DNA from: Parundibacterium terreum
GTDB lineage: Bacteria > Pseudomonadota > Gammaproteobacteria > Burkholderiales > Burkholderiaceae_D
Direction: 5' to 3'
Assembly (NCBI RefSeq): GCF_014636315.1
Contig: NZ_BMED01000007.1
Location: 124,001 to 188,000, forward strand
DNA length: 64,000 nt
Positions within the stretch are counted from its first letter, which is position 1. Each line of letters begins with the position of its first letter. The notes below the pieces were generated by a model, which had not been told where the DNA came from, did not search any database, and worked only from the letters and a program-made list of their open reading frames with translations. Shown piece after piece: positions 8,216 through 17,141 of the stretch. A program made the translations under genes and the position numbers.

Positions 8216-9661
8216 TTATGGTGTTGCAATGCCGTGGCGCGGCAGGATCACGGTAAAAATGCTGCCTTGGCCCACCACACTCTCCACGCTGATCTGCCCA
8301 CCCATCAGGGCCAGCAGGCGCTGGCTGATCGCCAACCCCAGGCCGGTACCCTCATGCGGCTTGTTTACCCTGTCTTCAATTTGCCGGAAAGGCTGGAATA
8401 GTGCAGGCATGTCTTCCGGCCGGATGCCCATGCCGGTATCCTGGATCTGCACCCGCATGATCTGTTGCGGCACGCTGTCTTCATCCTGCGCATAGTCGTC
8501 CACCATTTCGGCAGTCAGCGTGATTTGTCCTTTTTCGGTAAATTTGACCGCATTGCTGAGCAAATTGATCAGTATCTGTTCCAGCCGCCTTTTATCCGAT
8601 ACGATTTCGCCCAGATCGCCGCCTATCTTTGTTGTCAGCGTTAATCCTTTTTTCTCGGCCAACGGGGCGACCAGGCTTACCGAGCGTGTCAGCGATTCGG
8701 CGATAGGGAAGGGCACTTGCAGTACCTGCAACTGGCCGGCTTCTACCTTGGAGATGTCCAGCACGTCGTTGACTAGCGCTAGAAGATGGCGGGAGCTTTC
8801 CCTTACCATGCCCAGCTGTTTTTTCTGCTCGGTATTCAAGGGGCCGGCCAGCTCCTGGAACAGGATGCCGGAAAAGCCGATGATGGAATTCAACGGGGTG
8901 CGCAACTCATGCGACATGGTGGCCAGGAAAGAAGACTTGATGCGGTCCGATTGCTGCGCCCGGGCGCTGGCAGCTAGCAGGTCTTCATTGCTCTTGCGCA
9001 GGGCTTCATCAGTGATGCTGCGGTGTATCAGGTCGCGCCGGATCACAAAGAAGGACCCCAAGGTAATCAGCAGGCCAAGAATGATGCAGGCGGCAATCGC
9101 TAGCCTGGCCTGTTTTCTGGAAGCCTCCATTCTGGTCGTCGCGAGTTCCAGCGAGCTGCGTTCGCCTTGCTGTAGGGTATTGATCGCCTGCCTGATCTGC
9201 TCATGCAACACCAGGCCCTTGCCAGCCAGATAGCTATCCCTGGCCGCGTCCAATCCCTGCTCGCGCTTGAGCTGCAAGACTTTTGCCAGGCCGGCACGCC
9301 TGTCATCCAGCAGGGATTTCAGGGTTTTAAGCTGTTGCAGTTGGGCCGGATTATCGCTGGTGAGTATGCGCAGATTGTCGTAACGGTTATCTACGTCGTT
9401 CAGGTCGTTCTGATACGGACCCAGATAAGCGATATCGCCGGTGATCACATAACCGCGCACGCCGGTTTCGCCATCGGTGACGACATAACGCAGCGATTCC
9501 AGCGCAGCGATCACATGGTGCGAATGGTCGACCTGGATCGCATCGGTGGTTTGCTGGTCGTTGGAACGCCAGGCCGTATACCCGAGCAGGCCCAGGGTGA
9601 GCAGACCCAGGGCAAAACTGATGTCTATCTTGGTTTGTAGCGTTAATTTCACACTAGTCAC
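8216..9661 (-). CDS. CHASE3-domain sensor histidine kinase
   Basis: About 480 residues. TM1 lies at 13-31, a periplasmic CHASE3 sensor at about 38-175 (GETGVRGYVITGD signature), and TM2 at 187-207. HisKA follows with phospho-accepting His251 in MSHELRTPLNS, then HATPase_c with the N box (NLLSNAVKF), G1 (DTGMGI) and G2 (GTGLGLAIS). There is no attached receiver domain. The frame opens with GTG at 9661; an internal GTG at 9652 has a better-placed AGGTG and may be the true start. It precedes the REC-GGDEF-EAL gene, and together they form a two-component c-di-GMP pathway. The ligand of CHASE3 is unknown. Confidence 0.93.
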   Translation of the reverse strand: MTSVKLTLQTKIDISFALGLLTLGLLGYTAWRSNDQQTTDAIQVDHSHHVIAALESLRYVVTDGETGVRGYVITGDIAYLGPYQNDLNDVDNRYDNLRILTSDNPAQLQQLKTLKSLLDDRRAGLAKVLQLKREQGLDAARDSYLAGKGLVLHEQIRQAINTLQQGERSSLELATTRMEASRKQARLAIAACIILGLLITLGSFFVIRRDLIHRSITDEALRKSNEDLLAASARAQQSDRIKSSFLATMSHELRTPLNSIIGFSGILFQELAGPLNTEQKKQLGMVRESSRHLLALVNDVLDISKVEAGQLQVLQVPFPIAESLTRSVSLVAPLAEKKGLTLTTKIGGDLGEIVSDKRRLEQILINLLSNAVKFTEKGQITLTAEMVDDYAQDEDSVPQQIMRVQIQDTGMGIRPEDMPALFQPFRQIEDRVNKPHEGTGLGLAISQRLLALMGGQISVESVVGQGSIFTVILPRHGIATP

Positions 9662-9970
9662 CTACCGATATAAGCGCGCTGAGCAGGCCTCGCTGATGGC
9701 GGCAGATGCGGCCGTGCAGCTAAGGGGGACTGTTGCAACCTTCCCCTACCTGGGGCTTGGTACGAAGCAGGTAAGGGAGGCAGGTCCTTTGGTGCTTATT
9801 TATTGCTCAATAAGCTAATAAATCATATCACGCAAGCGCAACATACATGCTATTTTATTAATTAGCTGAAGACGCCAGACTTGATTCATTATATTTCCAT
9901 GTGGAAATAGTGCAAGCAGCCAATTGCTCAATTGGCTGTCGGCAATATCCTACTTCAGGCGGTTGCTGGG
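9662..9970. other. Intergenic region with two adjacent palindromes
   Basis: About 300 bases between the cysB-type gene and the histidine kinase gene. TATTTCCA-TG-TGGAAATA lies at 9892-9909 and AGCCAATTG-CT-CAATTGGCT at 9918-9937. An imperfect inverted repeat (CCTTCCCCTACCTG / CAGGTAAGGGAGG) lies near 9740-9781. No T-tract follows the second palindrome on the minus strand, so a terminator for the regulator gene is uncertain. Confidence 0.45.
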
Positions 9971-10909
9971 TCAGGCAGCCTGTTCGGTATGTTCGGTCAA
10001 TGCCCTGGAGATATCTTCCCTTGCTAGTTCCGGTGCGAACTGCAGGATGAAATCATAGGTGTATGCCCGCAGATAGGCACCACGCCTTACCGCCAGCCGC
10101 GTGACATTGGCTGCAAACAAATGGCTGGCTTCTATGGTTTTCAGACCATGATCGCGATGAGACTCTATTGCCATCGATGCCACCAGGCCCACGCCCAGGC
10201 CCAGCGATACATACTGCTGGATCACGTCGGAGTCCATCGCTGTCAGCACGATGTCGGTGCTGATCCCAGCCTGCTTGAAGGCCGCGTCGATATGGCCGCG
10301 CCCGGTGAAGCCGACATCGTAGGTGATCAGCGGATAGGCGGCCAGGTCGGCCAGTTCCACCCTGTCCTTGTCCAGCAGAGGATGGCCATCCTGTACCACG
10401 ATCACATGGTTCCACTGGTAGCAGGGGAAGGAAACCAGGTCCTTGAACTGGCTCAGGCCCTCGGTGGCGATGCCTATATCTGCCTTGCCCGACAACACCC
10501 ATTCTGCGATGTGTTCCGGCGAGCTTTGCTGCAAGGCTATGCGCACTTCCGGGAAGGCGCTACGAAAAGCTTGCACGACCTTTGGCAATACATAGCGTGC
10601 CTGGGTGTGAGTGGTTGCTATCGTCAGCGTGCCGCGGGTCTGGTCGGAGTAGTCATTGCCGGCCTGTTGCAGATTTTCCGCTTCCAGCAGCAGGCGGTCT
10701 ATGATTTGCAATATGCCCTTGCCTGGCTCGGTCAGGCCGGTCAACCGTTTGCCGTTGCGCTCGAAGATATCCACACCCAGCTCTTCTTCCAGTTCGCGTA
10801 TCTGGCGGCTGACGCCGGGTTGCGAAGTGAACAGCACGTTCGCTACTTCGGTCAGGTTGAAGCCGCAGCGGGCGGCTTCGCGTATGGATCTCAATTGTTG
10901 AAAGTTCAT
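9971..10909 (-). CDS. cysB: CysB/Cbl-type LysR transcriptional regulator of sulfur assimilation
   Basis: 312 residues from the ATG at 10909 (MNFQQLRSIREAARCGFNLTE). A longer frame opens at 10996 but would add a low-complexity Ser/Asn/Lys/His tail absent from the family. The winged HTH occupies 1-60 with LFTSQPGVSRQIRELEEELG, and the effector-binding domain follows with THTQARYVLP, typical of CysB and Cbl. It lies directly downstream of cysA, in line with the sulfate and sulfonate transport genes it presumably activates in response to O- or N-acetylserine or adenosine phosphosulfate. CysB versus Cbl cannot be settled from one copy. Confidence 0.9.
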   Translation of the reverse strand: MNFQQLRSIREAARCGFNLTEVANVLFTSQPGVSRQIRELEEELGVDIFERNGKRLTGLTEPGKGILQIIDRLLLEAENLQQAGNDYSDQTRGTLTIATTHTQARYVLPKVVQAFRSAFPEVRIALQQSSPEHIAEWVLSGKADIGIATEGLSQFKDLVSFPCYQWNHVIVVQDGHPLLDKDRVELADLAAYPLITYDVGFTGRGHIDAAFKQAGISTDIVLTAMDSDVIQQYVSLGLGVGLVASMAIESHRDHGLKTIEASHLFAANVTRLAVRRGAYLRAYTYDFILQFAPELAREDISRALTEHTEQAA

Positions 10910-10967
10910 GGCAGTCTTCTTGTTGTGCTTGTTGTTGTGCTTACTTATGTACTTACTTGCGTGATTA

Positions 10968-12038
10968 CTACTGTGCTTGTTGATCGACAAAGACATGCAG
11001 GCGCTTGGGCCGCACGACCAGCGCCTCGCCCACTTTCAGTTTCAGGTGGGCATAGCGCTCGCTGGAAATCATCGCTTCTATCAGGTCGGCATTGTCGTCC
11101 CGCTCCAGTTCCAGTTGCGCCAGCGGACCTATGCTGTGTACGCGCTTCAGTTGCACCAGCAAGCCTTCTGCGCCGGGCGAATAGCGATCCACTTCCAGTT
11201 CATGCGGGCGCACATAGCCTATGCCGGTCGCATCGCGGGTTTCTGCGTGGCCGGGAGCCTGGAATGCTACGCCGCCTGCATCCAGGATGCCTTCATGCAC
11301 GCGGCCGTGGAACAGGTTCACATTGCCGAGGAAACCGTAGACGAACGGCGACGCCGGATGCTGGTAGACCTCGGACGGCGAACCTATCTGCTCGACCTTG
11401 CCCTGGTTCATGACCACGATCTGGTCGGCGACTTCCAGTGCTTCTTCCTGGTCATGCGTGACGAAGATGCTGGTCACATGCAATTCATCATGCAGCCTGC
11501 GCAGCCAGCGGCGCAATTCCTTGCGCACCTTGGCGTCCAGCGCGCCGAAAGGTTCGTCCAGCAGCAGCACGCGCGGCTCCACCGCCAGTGCGCGGGCCAG
11601 CGCAATACGCTGGCGCTGGCCACCGGACAATTGCGGCGGATAGCGGTCTGCCAGCCAGTCCAGTTGCACCAGTTCCAGCAGCTTGGTGACCTTGTCGCGT
11701 ATCTGCTCTTCGGAAGGACGTATGGCGCGCGGCTTGACCCTGAGGCCGAACGCGATGTTCTCGAAGATCGTCATATGCTTGAACAGCGCATAGTGCTGGA
11801 ATACAAAACCGACCTGGCGCTCGCGCACATGCTGCGCCGACGCGTCTTGCCCATCCAGCAGCACCTGGCCGCTATCCGCATGTTCCAGGCCGGCGATGAT
11901 GCGCAGCAGCGTGGTCTTGCCGCAGCCGGAAGGACCCAGCAAGGCGGTGAGTTCCCCGCTGGGGAAATCCAGCGATACATTATCCAGAGCGGCGAAACTG
12001 CCGAAGCGCTTGTGGAGTTGGTTGACTGCGATGCTCAT
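10968..12038 (-). CDS. cysA: Sulfate/thiosulfate ABC transporter ATP-binding protein CysA
   Basis: 356 residues. Walker A is GPSGCGKTT (35-43), the signature is [15 protein letters not shown], and Walker B is [14 protein letters not shown], followed by the H-loop THDQEEA. A C-terminal regulatory TOBE-like region spans about 235-350. It hydrolyses ATP in the cytoplasm to drive sulfate import through CysT and CysW. It follows cysW by 11 bases and precedes the cysB-type regulator, so all four probably form one transcript. Length and motifs are standard. Confidence 0.95.
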   Translation of the reverse strand: MSIAVNQLHKRFGSFAALDNVSLDFPSGELTALLGPSGCGKTTLLRIIAGLEHADSGQVLLDGQDASAQHVRERQVGFVFQHYALFKHMTIFENIAFGLRVKPRAIRPSEEQIRDKVTKLLELVQLDWLADRYPPQLSGGQRQRIALARALAVEPRVLLLDEPFGALDAKVRKELRRWLRRLHDELHVTSIFVTHDQEEALEVADQIVVMNQGKVEQIGSPSEVYQHPASPFVYGFLGNVNLFHGRVHEGILDAGGVAFQAPGHAETRDATGIGYVRPHELEVDRYSPGAEGLLVQLKRVHSIGPLAQLELERDDNADLIEAMISSERYAHLKLKVGEALVVRPKRLHVFVDQQAQ

Positions 12039-12049
12039 GATGTGTCGCC

Positions 12050-12976
12050 TTATTCCTGGGGTATCTGTTTACTGTGGATCTGGTGAGTGCGCCACTCCAC
12101 TAGGGCCTTCAGGGCCAGCGTCAGCAAGGCCAGCAAGGTCAGCAGCGATGCGACTGCAAAGGCTGCGGTGAAGTTGTATTCGTTATAGAGAATCTCTACC
12201 TGCAAGGGCAGCGTATTGGTTTCGCCGCGGATATGGCCGGACACCACCGATACCGCGCCGAATTCGCCCATGGCCCTGGCGTTGCACAGAATCACGCCAT
12301 ACAGCAGGCCCCATTTCACATTAGGCAGGGTCACGTGCCAGAAAGTACGCCAGCCGGATGCGCCCAGCACCAGCGCGGCTTCTTCCTCTTCGCTGCCTTG
12401 CGATTCCATCAGCGGTATCAGTTCGCGCGCGACGAACGGGAAGGTGACGAAAATAGTAGCCAGTACAATGCCAGGCACCGCGAACAGGATCTTTATTTCA
12501 TGGTTGCGCAGCCATTCGCCAAACCAGCCCTGCGCGCCGAACAGCAATACATAGATCAGGCCGGAAATGACCGGCGATACCGAGAAGGGCAGGTCAATCA
12601 ACGTCAATAGCACGCTCTTGCCGCGGAAATCGAACTTGGCGATGGTCCAGGCTGCAGCGACGCCGAATACCAGGTTTAGCGGCACCGCGATGCCGGCGGC
12701 GATCAGCGTAAGGCGTATTGCGGACAGGGCATCGTCTTCCGTGATGGCGGCAAGATACACATGCCAGCCTTTCTTGAAGGCTTCTGCAAAGACGGCGGCC
12801 AGCGGCACGAACAGGAATAACGTCAAAAAGGCCAGGCCTATCGTGACCAGCACCACGCGCACCCACAGCGGTTCCATCGTTGCCGCCAGCGTGGGTACAG
12901 GCTCTGCACGGCGTGCCCGTGCCAAGGCTTCCGACGCGGCGGTATTTTCAGTCAGGGGAAGAGCGGCGGTGGACAT
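12050..12976 (-). CDS. cysW: Sulfate ABC transporter permease CysW
   Basis: 308 residues with about six membrane helices. The inner-membrane-component loop [23 protein letters not shown] contacts CysA, and [22 protein letters not shown] is the usual CysW ending pattern. The N terminus has about 35 extra polar residues. It shares one base with the end of cysT, indicating translational coupling. It forms the membrane channel with CysT. Confidence 0.95.
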   Translation of the reverse strand: MSTAALPLTENTAASEALARARRAEPVPTLAATMEPLWVRVVLVTIGLAFLTLFLFVPLAAVFAEAFKKGWHVYLAAITEDDALSAIRLTLIAAGIAVPLNLVFGVAAAWTIAKFDFRGKSVLLTLIDLPFSVSPVISGLIYVLLFGAQGWFGEWLRNHEIKILFAVPGIVLATIFVTFPFVARELIPLMESQGSEEEEAALVLGASGWRTFWHVTLPNVKWGLLYGVILCNARAMGEFGAVSVVSGHIRGETNTLPLQVEILYNEYNFTAAFAVASLLTLLALLTLALKALVEWRTHQIHSKQIPQE

Positions 12977-13827
12977 CAGTTGGCCTCGTTCTTTTTACGG
13001 CTCCAGGCTTGCAGAGCATTAATGGACAACAGCAGTGCGAAAGACAGCAGCAGCATGACCACAGCAATGGCCGTAGCACCCGCATAGTCGTATTGCTCCA
13101 GCTTGGTAATCATGAACAAGGGCGTGATTTCAGACACCATGGGCATATTGCCGGCGATGAAGATCACGGAACCGTATTCGCCGGTGGCGCGTGCAAAGGC
13201 CAGTGCAAATCCTGTCATCAATGCCGGCAGGATGGTCGGCAGGATCACCTTGGTGAAGGTCTGCCAGTGGCTGGCGCCCAGGCTGATTGCCGCTTCTTCC
13301 AGTTCTTTTTCGGCCTCTTCCAATACCGGTTGCACAGTGCGCACAACAAAAGGCAGGCCGATGAAGGTCAGCGCAACAACCACGCCCAGAGGTGTAAATG
13401 CAACCTTCAGGCCCAGCGGTTCCAGGTAATGCCCTATCCAGCCATTCGGCGAATACAGCGTGGCCAGGGTGATGCCGGCCACGGCGGTCGGCAGCGCAAA
13501 AGGCAGATCTACCACCGCGTCTATCAGTTTTTTGCCGGGGAATTTATAACGGACCAGTATCCAGGCGACGATGCCGCCAAAGAAAGTGTTCAGCGTGGCG
13601 GCGATCAGCGACGCGCCAAAAGTCAGCTTGTAAGAGGCGACTACCCGGTCTGAGGTCACGGTATTCCAGAATGCTTCCCAGGTCATGGTGAAGGTCTTCA
13701 GGAAGACCGCAGACAGGGGGATCAGCACGATCAGACCGAGGTAGAACAGCGTGAATCCCAGCGACAGATGAAAGCCGGGGATCACGCGGTGCGCCGTAGA
13801 TTTGGTGAAAATACCAGCAGATGCCAT
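12976..13827 (-). CDS. cysT: Sulfate ABC transporter permease CysT (CysU)
   Basis: 283 residues with six predicted helices. The conserved coupling loop is [22 protein letters not shown], and [19 protein letters not shown] is the CysT-type segment. It is the first gene of the cysTWA block, and its stop overlaps the cysW start by one base. Upstream AT-rich DNA carries a 9-base inverted repeat (13899-13931) that could be an operator. It forms a heterodimeric channel with CysW, fed by the Sbp protein encoded at 21231-22238. Confidence 0.95.
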   Translation of the reverse strand: MASAGIFTKSTAHRVIPGFHLSLGFTLFYLGLIVLIPLSAVFLKTFTMTWEAFWNTVTSDRVVASYKLTFGASLIAATLNTFFGGIVAWILVRYKFPGKKLIDAVVDLPFALPTAVAGITLATLYSPNGWIGHYLEPLGLKVAFTPLGVVVALTFIGLPFVVRTVQPVLEEAEKELEEAAISLGASHWQTFTKVILPTILPALMTGFALAFARATGEYGSVIFIAGNMPMVSEITPLFMITKLEQYDYAGATAIAVVMLLLSFALLLSINALQAWSRKKNEAN

Positions 13828-13898
13828 TCGCGGCCTTATAACATATATGACTATGGAGTCACGATCATGGCAGTATTTTGTTATATGGAAAACGAATT

Positions 13899-13931
13899 TT
13901 TATGCATGTTGATAGAAGAAATATGCATAAA
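13899..13931. promoter_or_regulatory. Inverted repeat upstream of cysT, candidate regulator site
   Basis: TTTATGCAT and ATGCATAAA form perfect 9-base arms with a 15-base spacer, 72 bases upstream of cysT in an AT-rich stretch. Position fits an activator site such as CysB, but CysB sites are poorly conserved, so the assignment is tentative. Confidence 0.45.
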
Positions 13932-13995
13932 GGGCGCTCAAATCAGTATGTATTTGATAATTTAAGTGGCTTTTCTTGTGGAATAGCAAACAAAA

Positions 13996-14829
13996 TCACG
14001 TAGCTGTCTCGGCAATGCCGGTATTTTCTGTTTTCTTGACTGCCAGGCTGGCTGCCGGCAGATCCAGCAAAAAACCTTGCAGGAAATAGTCGCTACCGGC
14101 GTGGTTGTCCTGGACGCTGGCCAGTTTTTCCTGGTTTTCCAGGCGTTTGAAGACCACACGGCTACCCGCTTTTGTCGCTTGTTCCAGCAGGCTGCGGTGA
14201 GCTTCTGTCGCAGTGGGATGATTGGCATCCAGTTTGATCACGTCGGGCCTGACCCTGTCCAGCAATTCCAGAGCCTGATGTGCGTCGCTGGCATTGATGC
14301 CTATGCGGAAGCCGTTGCGGCGGTAGTTGTCTGCCACGTGGTTCAGCACCCAGCGCTGGCTGGGGGTAATCTGCGGCAATTGCAAAACGATATGCTGGTG
14401 CGGCAGCTCCAGTATGTCCAGGATGCGGCGAAAGGCCATGCCGTGATTGCCTTCCACCGCCGCCAGCAGGCGGGTATGCACGGTCAGGTATAAATCCACG
14501 CCCTGGCTTTCGGGCTGCCGGTAAAAATTGATCGCATGCAGGATGCGGCACAGCCTGTCCAGCTCTACCGACTCATTGTCATTGGCAGCATGGTCCAGCA
14601 GCTTCCAGATGTTCAGGCCCTGGTCGTTGGCAGCATAGCTGCGCGCGTAGCCTTCATAGCCGATGACGCGGCGGTCCTGGCCTGAGCGTATGGCCTGGAA
14701 AGCGCTGGTCAGCGTGGAATTGAAATAACGCCCGCGTGCGCGGCCTTCTTCGTCCAGCCAGATATTGGTGCTGGCACCCTGGGTATTATATAAATGGGTC
14801 AGGTATTTTTGTAATGCGGGAGAGGGCAT
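13996..14829 (-). CDS. Degenerate EAL-domain protein in the sulfur cluster
   Basis: 277 residues, almost all one EAL fold. Catalytic positions are largely lost: the EAL triplet reads EGY (59-61), the Asn of the next metal motif is replaced (YLTVHT), the LELTE strand reads LQLPQ, the DDFG loop reads NASD, and the EGVE segment reads KRLEN; only IKLD keeps its Lys. It therefore probably cannot cleave c-di-GMP and may act as a binding or protein-interaction module. It lies between the molbindin and cysT on the same strand, inside the sulfate/sulfonate genes. Its regulatory role there is unknown. Confidence 0.85.
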   Translation of the reverse strand: MPSPALQKYLTHLYNTQGASTNIWLDEEGRARGRYFNSTLTSAFQAIRSGQDRRVIGYEGYARSYAANDQGLNIWKLLDHAANDNESVELDRLCRILHAINFYRQPESQGVDLYLTVHTRLLAAVEGNHGMAFRRILDILELPHQHIVLQLPQITPSQRWVLNHVADNYRRNGFRIGINASDAHQALELLDRVRPDVIKLDANHPTATEAHRSLLEQATKAGSRVVFKRLENQEKLASVQDNHAGSDYFLQGFLLDLPAASLAVKKTENTGIAETAT

Positions 14830-14939
14830 TGCTGCTCCTTGTTTGTTGCAGGGGGGGCGACGCTTGCCGCTGGTGTTTCCGCCGGTGCTTCAGATTCCAG
14901 CCTCGGCCCGGATAGGGCAAGGCCGGAAGTCTGCAGTGA

Positions 14940-15155
14940 TCAGAGTTTTGCGATTGATACTTCGGTTGCCTTCACCAATGCCACTACTTCCGTACCTATT
15001 TCCAGGCCCAGATCCTTGACCGAGCGGGTAGTGATGACCGAGGTGACGATGCCGGCCGGTGTTTCCACATCGACTTCGGAGACGACCGAACCTTCGATGA
15101 TGGCCTTGACCTTGCCTTTGAACTGATTGCGGACGTTGATTGCCTGGATACCCAT
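14940..15155 (-). CDS. Molbindin (Mop/TOBE) small oxyanion-binding protein
   Basis: 71 residues from the ATG at 15155, which has a good AGGAG. A frame opening at 15194 would add a Phe/Leu-rich tail with no ribosome site. The single Mop domain shows GIQAINVRNQFKGKV, then the IIEGSVVSEVDVETP strand and SVITTRSVKDLGL, as in TOBE/molbindin proteins that bind molybdate or related oxyanions as oligomers. It sits between ssuB and the degenerate EAL gene. A buffering or sensing role for molybdate or sulfate is inferred. Confidence 0.88.
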   Translation of the reverse strand: MGIQAINVRNQFKGKVKAIIEGSVVSEVDVETPAGIVTSVITTRSVKDLGLEIGTEVVALVKATEVSIAKL

Positions 15156-15247
15156 GATGACTCCTGTGTGGTGTAACAAAAAAAGAAAAAACAAGCGGCT
15201 GGCTCAGCCTTGAAAAAAATTGCGGTGATCTGCAGGATCCAGCTAGT

Positions 15248-16222
15248 TCATACGGCCCAGTGCACCTGGCTGACCGTCTTCAGCAGAGAAAGGTCACCCA
15301 GCGGTGCATCCAGCGACTGGGCCGGACGTTTCAGTACGCGATCCAGGATCTTTTCCTCCAGCGCAGCAAAAGCCGGGTTGCCGCGTGCCCTGGGACGTGG
15401 AAGCGAGACCTGCTCATCCAACGTGATCTGGCCGTCTTCGATCAGAATTACGCGGTCAGCCAGTGCTATCGCCTCCTGGACGTCATGCGTGACCAGCAAG
15501 GCAGTAAAGCCGCGCTGCTGCCACAGTGATTCGATCAGGTTCTGCATCTCTATGCGGGTCAGCGCATCCAGCGCACCCAGCGGTTCATCCAGTAGCAACA
15601 GCGCCGGTTCATGCACCAATGCACGCGCCAAGGCGACACGCTGGCGCTGGCCGCCGGACAAGACTGAGGGCCATTCATCTGCGCGCTCGGCCAGGTCTAC
15701 CTGGGCCAAGGCCCGCTTTGCCGCATCGCTGCCCTGCTTCAGGCCCAGCGAGACATTGTCCAGTACGCTCTTCCATGGCAACAGGCGCGAATCCTGGAAC
15801 ATCACGCGGGTATCCGGCCTGCTGTTCGGCACGCTGTTTACGCAACTGGCGCAGGTGATGGCTTGCGCATGCGGATTAAAGTCTATGTTGCCGGTGTCGG
15901 CGGTTTCCAATCCGGCAACCAGGCGCAGCAGCGTGCTTTTGCCGCATCCGCTGCGTCCTATCACGGCGACAAACTCGCCTGCTTTGACCTGCAGATCTAT
16001 CGCCTTCAGCACGCGCCTGCCGCCGAAGGATTTTTGCAGGCCGCGCAGGCTCAGGCTTGCACCTGCTGATTTATTCTTTTTGGCTTGCACCAAGGGTGCG
16101 GGCTCCTGCTTTTCCTGGCCCTTGTCTTCCCAGTCGGCATCGAGCTCGCTTTTCAGGGCGGCGATGCTTTCTATGCGGGATGCGCTTCTCAACTGCGCGT
16201 GTTCTGCGGGAAAATGATTCAT
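15248..16222 (-). CDS. ssuB: Aliphatic sulfonate ABC transporter ATP-binding protein SsuB
   Basis: 324 residues, longer than the usual 250-270 because of a polar N-terminal extension of about 50 residues. Walker A is GRSGCGKST (89-97), the Q-loop [10 protein letters not shown] (141-150), the signature [15 protein letters not shown], and Walker [14 protein letters not shown] roughly 20-residue insertion before the Q-loop contains a CASC pair (124-127), not seen in standard SsuB. It overlaps the end of ssuC by four bases. It supplies energy for sulfonate import. Confidence 0.92.
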   Translation of the reverse strand: MNHFPAEHAQLRSASRIESIAALKSELDADWEDKGQEKQEPAPLVQAKKNKSAGASLSLRGLQKSFGGRRVLKAIDLQVKAGEFVAVIGRSGCGKSTLLRLVAGLETADTGNIDFNPHAQAITCASCVNSVPNSRPDTRVMFQDSRLLPWKSVLDNVSLGLKQGSDAAKRALAQVDLAERADEWPSVLSGGQRQRVALARALVHEPALLLLDEPLGALDALTRIEMQNLIESLWQQRGFTALLVTHDVQEAIALADRVILIEDGQITLDEQVSLPRPRARGNPAFAALEEKILDRVLKRPAQSLDAPLGDLSLLKTVSQVHWAV

Positions 16223-17085
16223 GCCTTGCTCCTGTTATAGGATGGATGCCAGCGCAGCCAATAGTGTTCCAGCGCGCGCGACAGCACATCGGCTAGTTTG
16301 CCCAGCAGCGCATACAGCAGGATGCCGACCAGCACCACATCGGTTTGCAGGAACTCACGCGCATTCATTGTCATATAGCCTATGCCGGCCTGTGCAGAGA
16401 TGGTTTCCGCCACGATCAGCAATACCCACACCAGGCCCAGTGCGAAGCGCACGCCGACGAGGATGGATGGCAGGGCGCCCGGCAAGATCACATCGCGGTA
16501 CAGTGCCCAGCCCGACAGGCCGTAGCTTTGTGCCATTTCTATCAGCCCCTTGTCCACCGAGCGTATGCCGTGGAAGGTATTCAGGTAGACGGGGAAAAAT
16601 ACGCCGACCGAGACCAGGAACAGCTTGGCCGTTTCATCAATGCCGAACCACAGTATCACCAGCGGTATCAGCGCCAGCGCCGGGATATTCCTAACCATCT
16701 GCAGCGACGTATCCAGCAGGGTCTCGGCGGACCTGAAGGTGCCGGTCAGCAGGCCCAGCAGCAACCCCAGCCCGCCGCCGGCCGCAAAACCGGACAGTGC
16801 GCGCCACAGGCTGGTTTTCGCATGCAGCCACATCTCACCGGAAGCGGCCAGCGTCCAGAACGCTTTGGCAACCGCCAGCGGTTCAGGCAGGATGCGGCTG
16901 GACAGCCAGCCCAGCTGGGATGAGGCTTGCCATACAATCAGCAACAGCAGCGGCACTGCCCACGGCAAGAAATGAGATAGCAATTCCCTTGCGTGCGACG
17001 CCCAGTTGATGCGGGGTGCAACATGTTCCATAGTTGCTCTGCCTGAGAGCAACTCTTCTGGAATGTCTGTGATAAATGGTCCCAT
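16219..17085 (-). CDS. ssuC: Aliphatic sulfonate ABC transporter permease SsuC
   Basis: 288 residues. The start at 17085 has AGGAG 6 bases upstream; a second ATG at 17031 is less supported. About six helices are predicted, with the coupling loop [23 protein letters not shown] and a C-terminal segment [17 protein letters not shown] characteristic of SsuC/TauC permeases. It lies 56 bases after ssuD and overlaps ssuB by four bases. It forms the membrane channel for alkanesulfonates delivered by the two SsuA-type proteins. Confidence 0.93.
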   Translation of the reverse strand: MGPFITDIPEELLSGRATMEHVAPRINWASHARELLSHFLPWAVPLLLLIVWQASSQLGWLSSRILPEPLAVAKAFWTLAASGEMWLHAKTSLWRALSGFAAGGGLGLLLGLLTGTFRSAETLLDTSLQMVRNIPALALIPLVILWFGIDETAKLFLVSVGVFFPVYLNTFHGIRSVDKGLIEMAQSYGLSGWALYRDVILPGALPSILVGVRFALGLVWVLLIVAETISAQAGIGYMTMNAREFLQTDVVLVGILLYALLGKLADVLSRALEHYWLRWHPSYNRSKA

Positions 17086-17141
17086 CTTTTTCTCCTGCTA
17101 TCCGATAAGGCTCGCGGCGGCCGAATGTCGCTTGGCGCGAA

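Noticed and set aside
9740-9781. Possible riboswitch in the histidine-kinase leader
   Set aside because: Only one imperfect inverted repeat is visible; no conserved c-di-GMP or other aptamer core could be recognised.
10910-10996. N-terminal extension of the cysB-type regulator
   Set aside because: Low-complexity Ser/Asn/Lys/His stretch before the conserved MNFQQL start; it is the repetitive intergenic spacer read in frame.
10121-11413. 430-codon plus-strand open frame
   Set aside because: It lies antisense to the cysB-type gene and cysA, which have clear family motifs; composition of GC-rich codons on the opposite strand explains it.
10977-12086. 369-codon plus-strand open frame
   Set aside because: Entirely antisense to cysA, with no recognisable domain.
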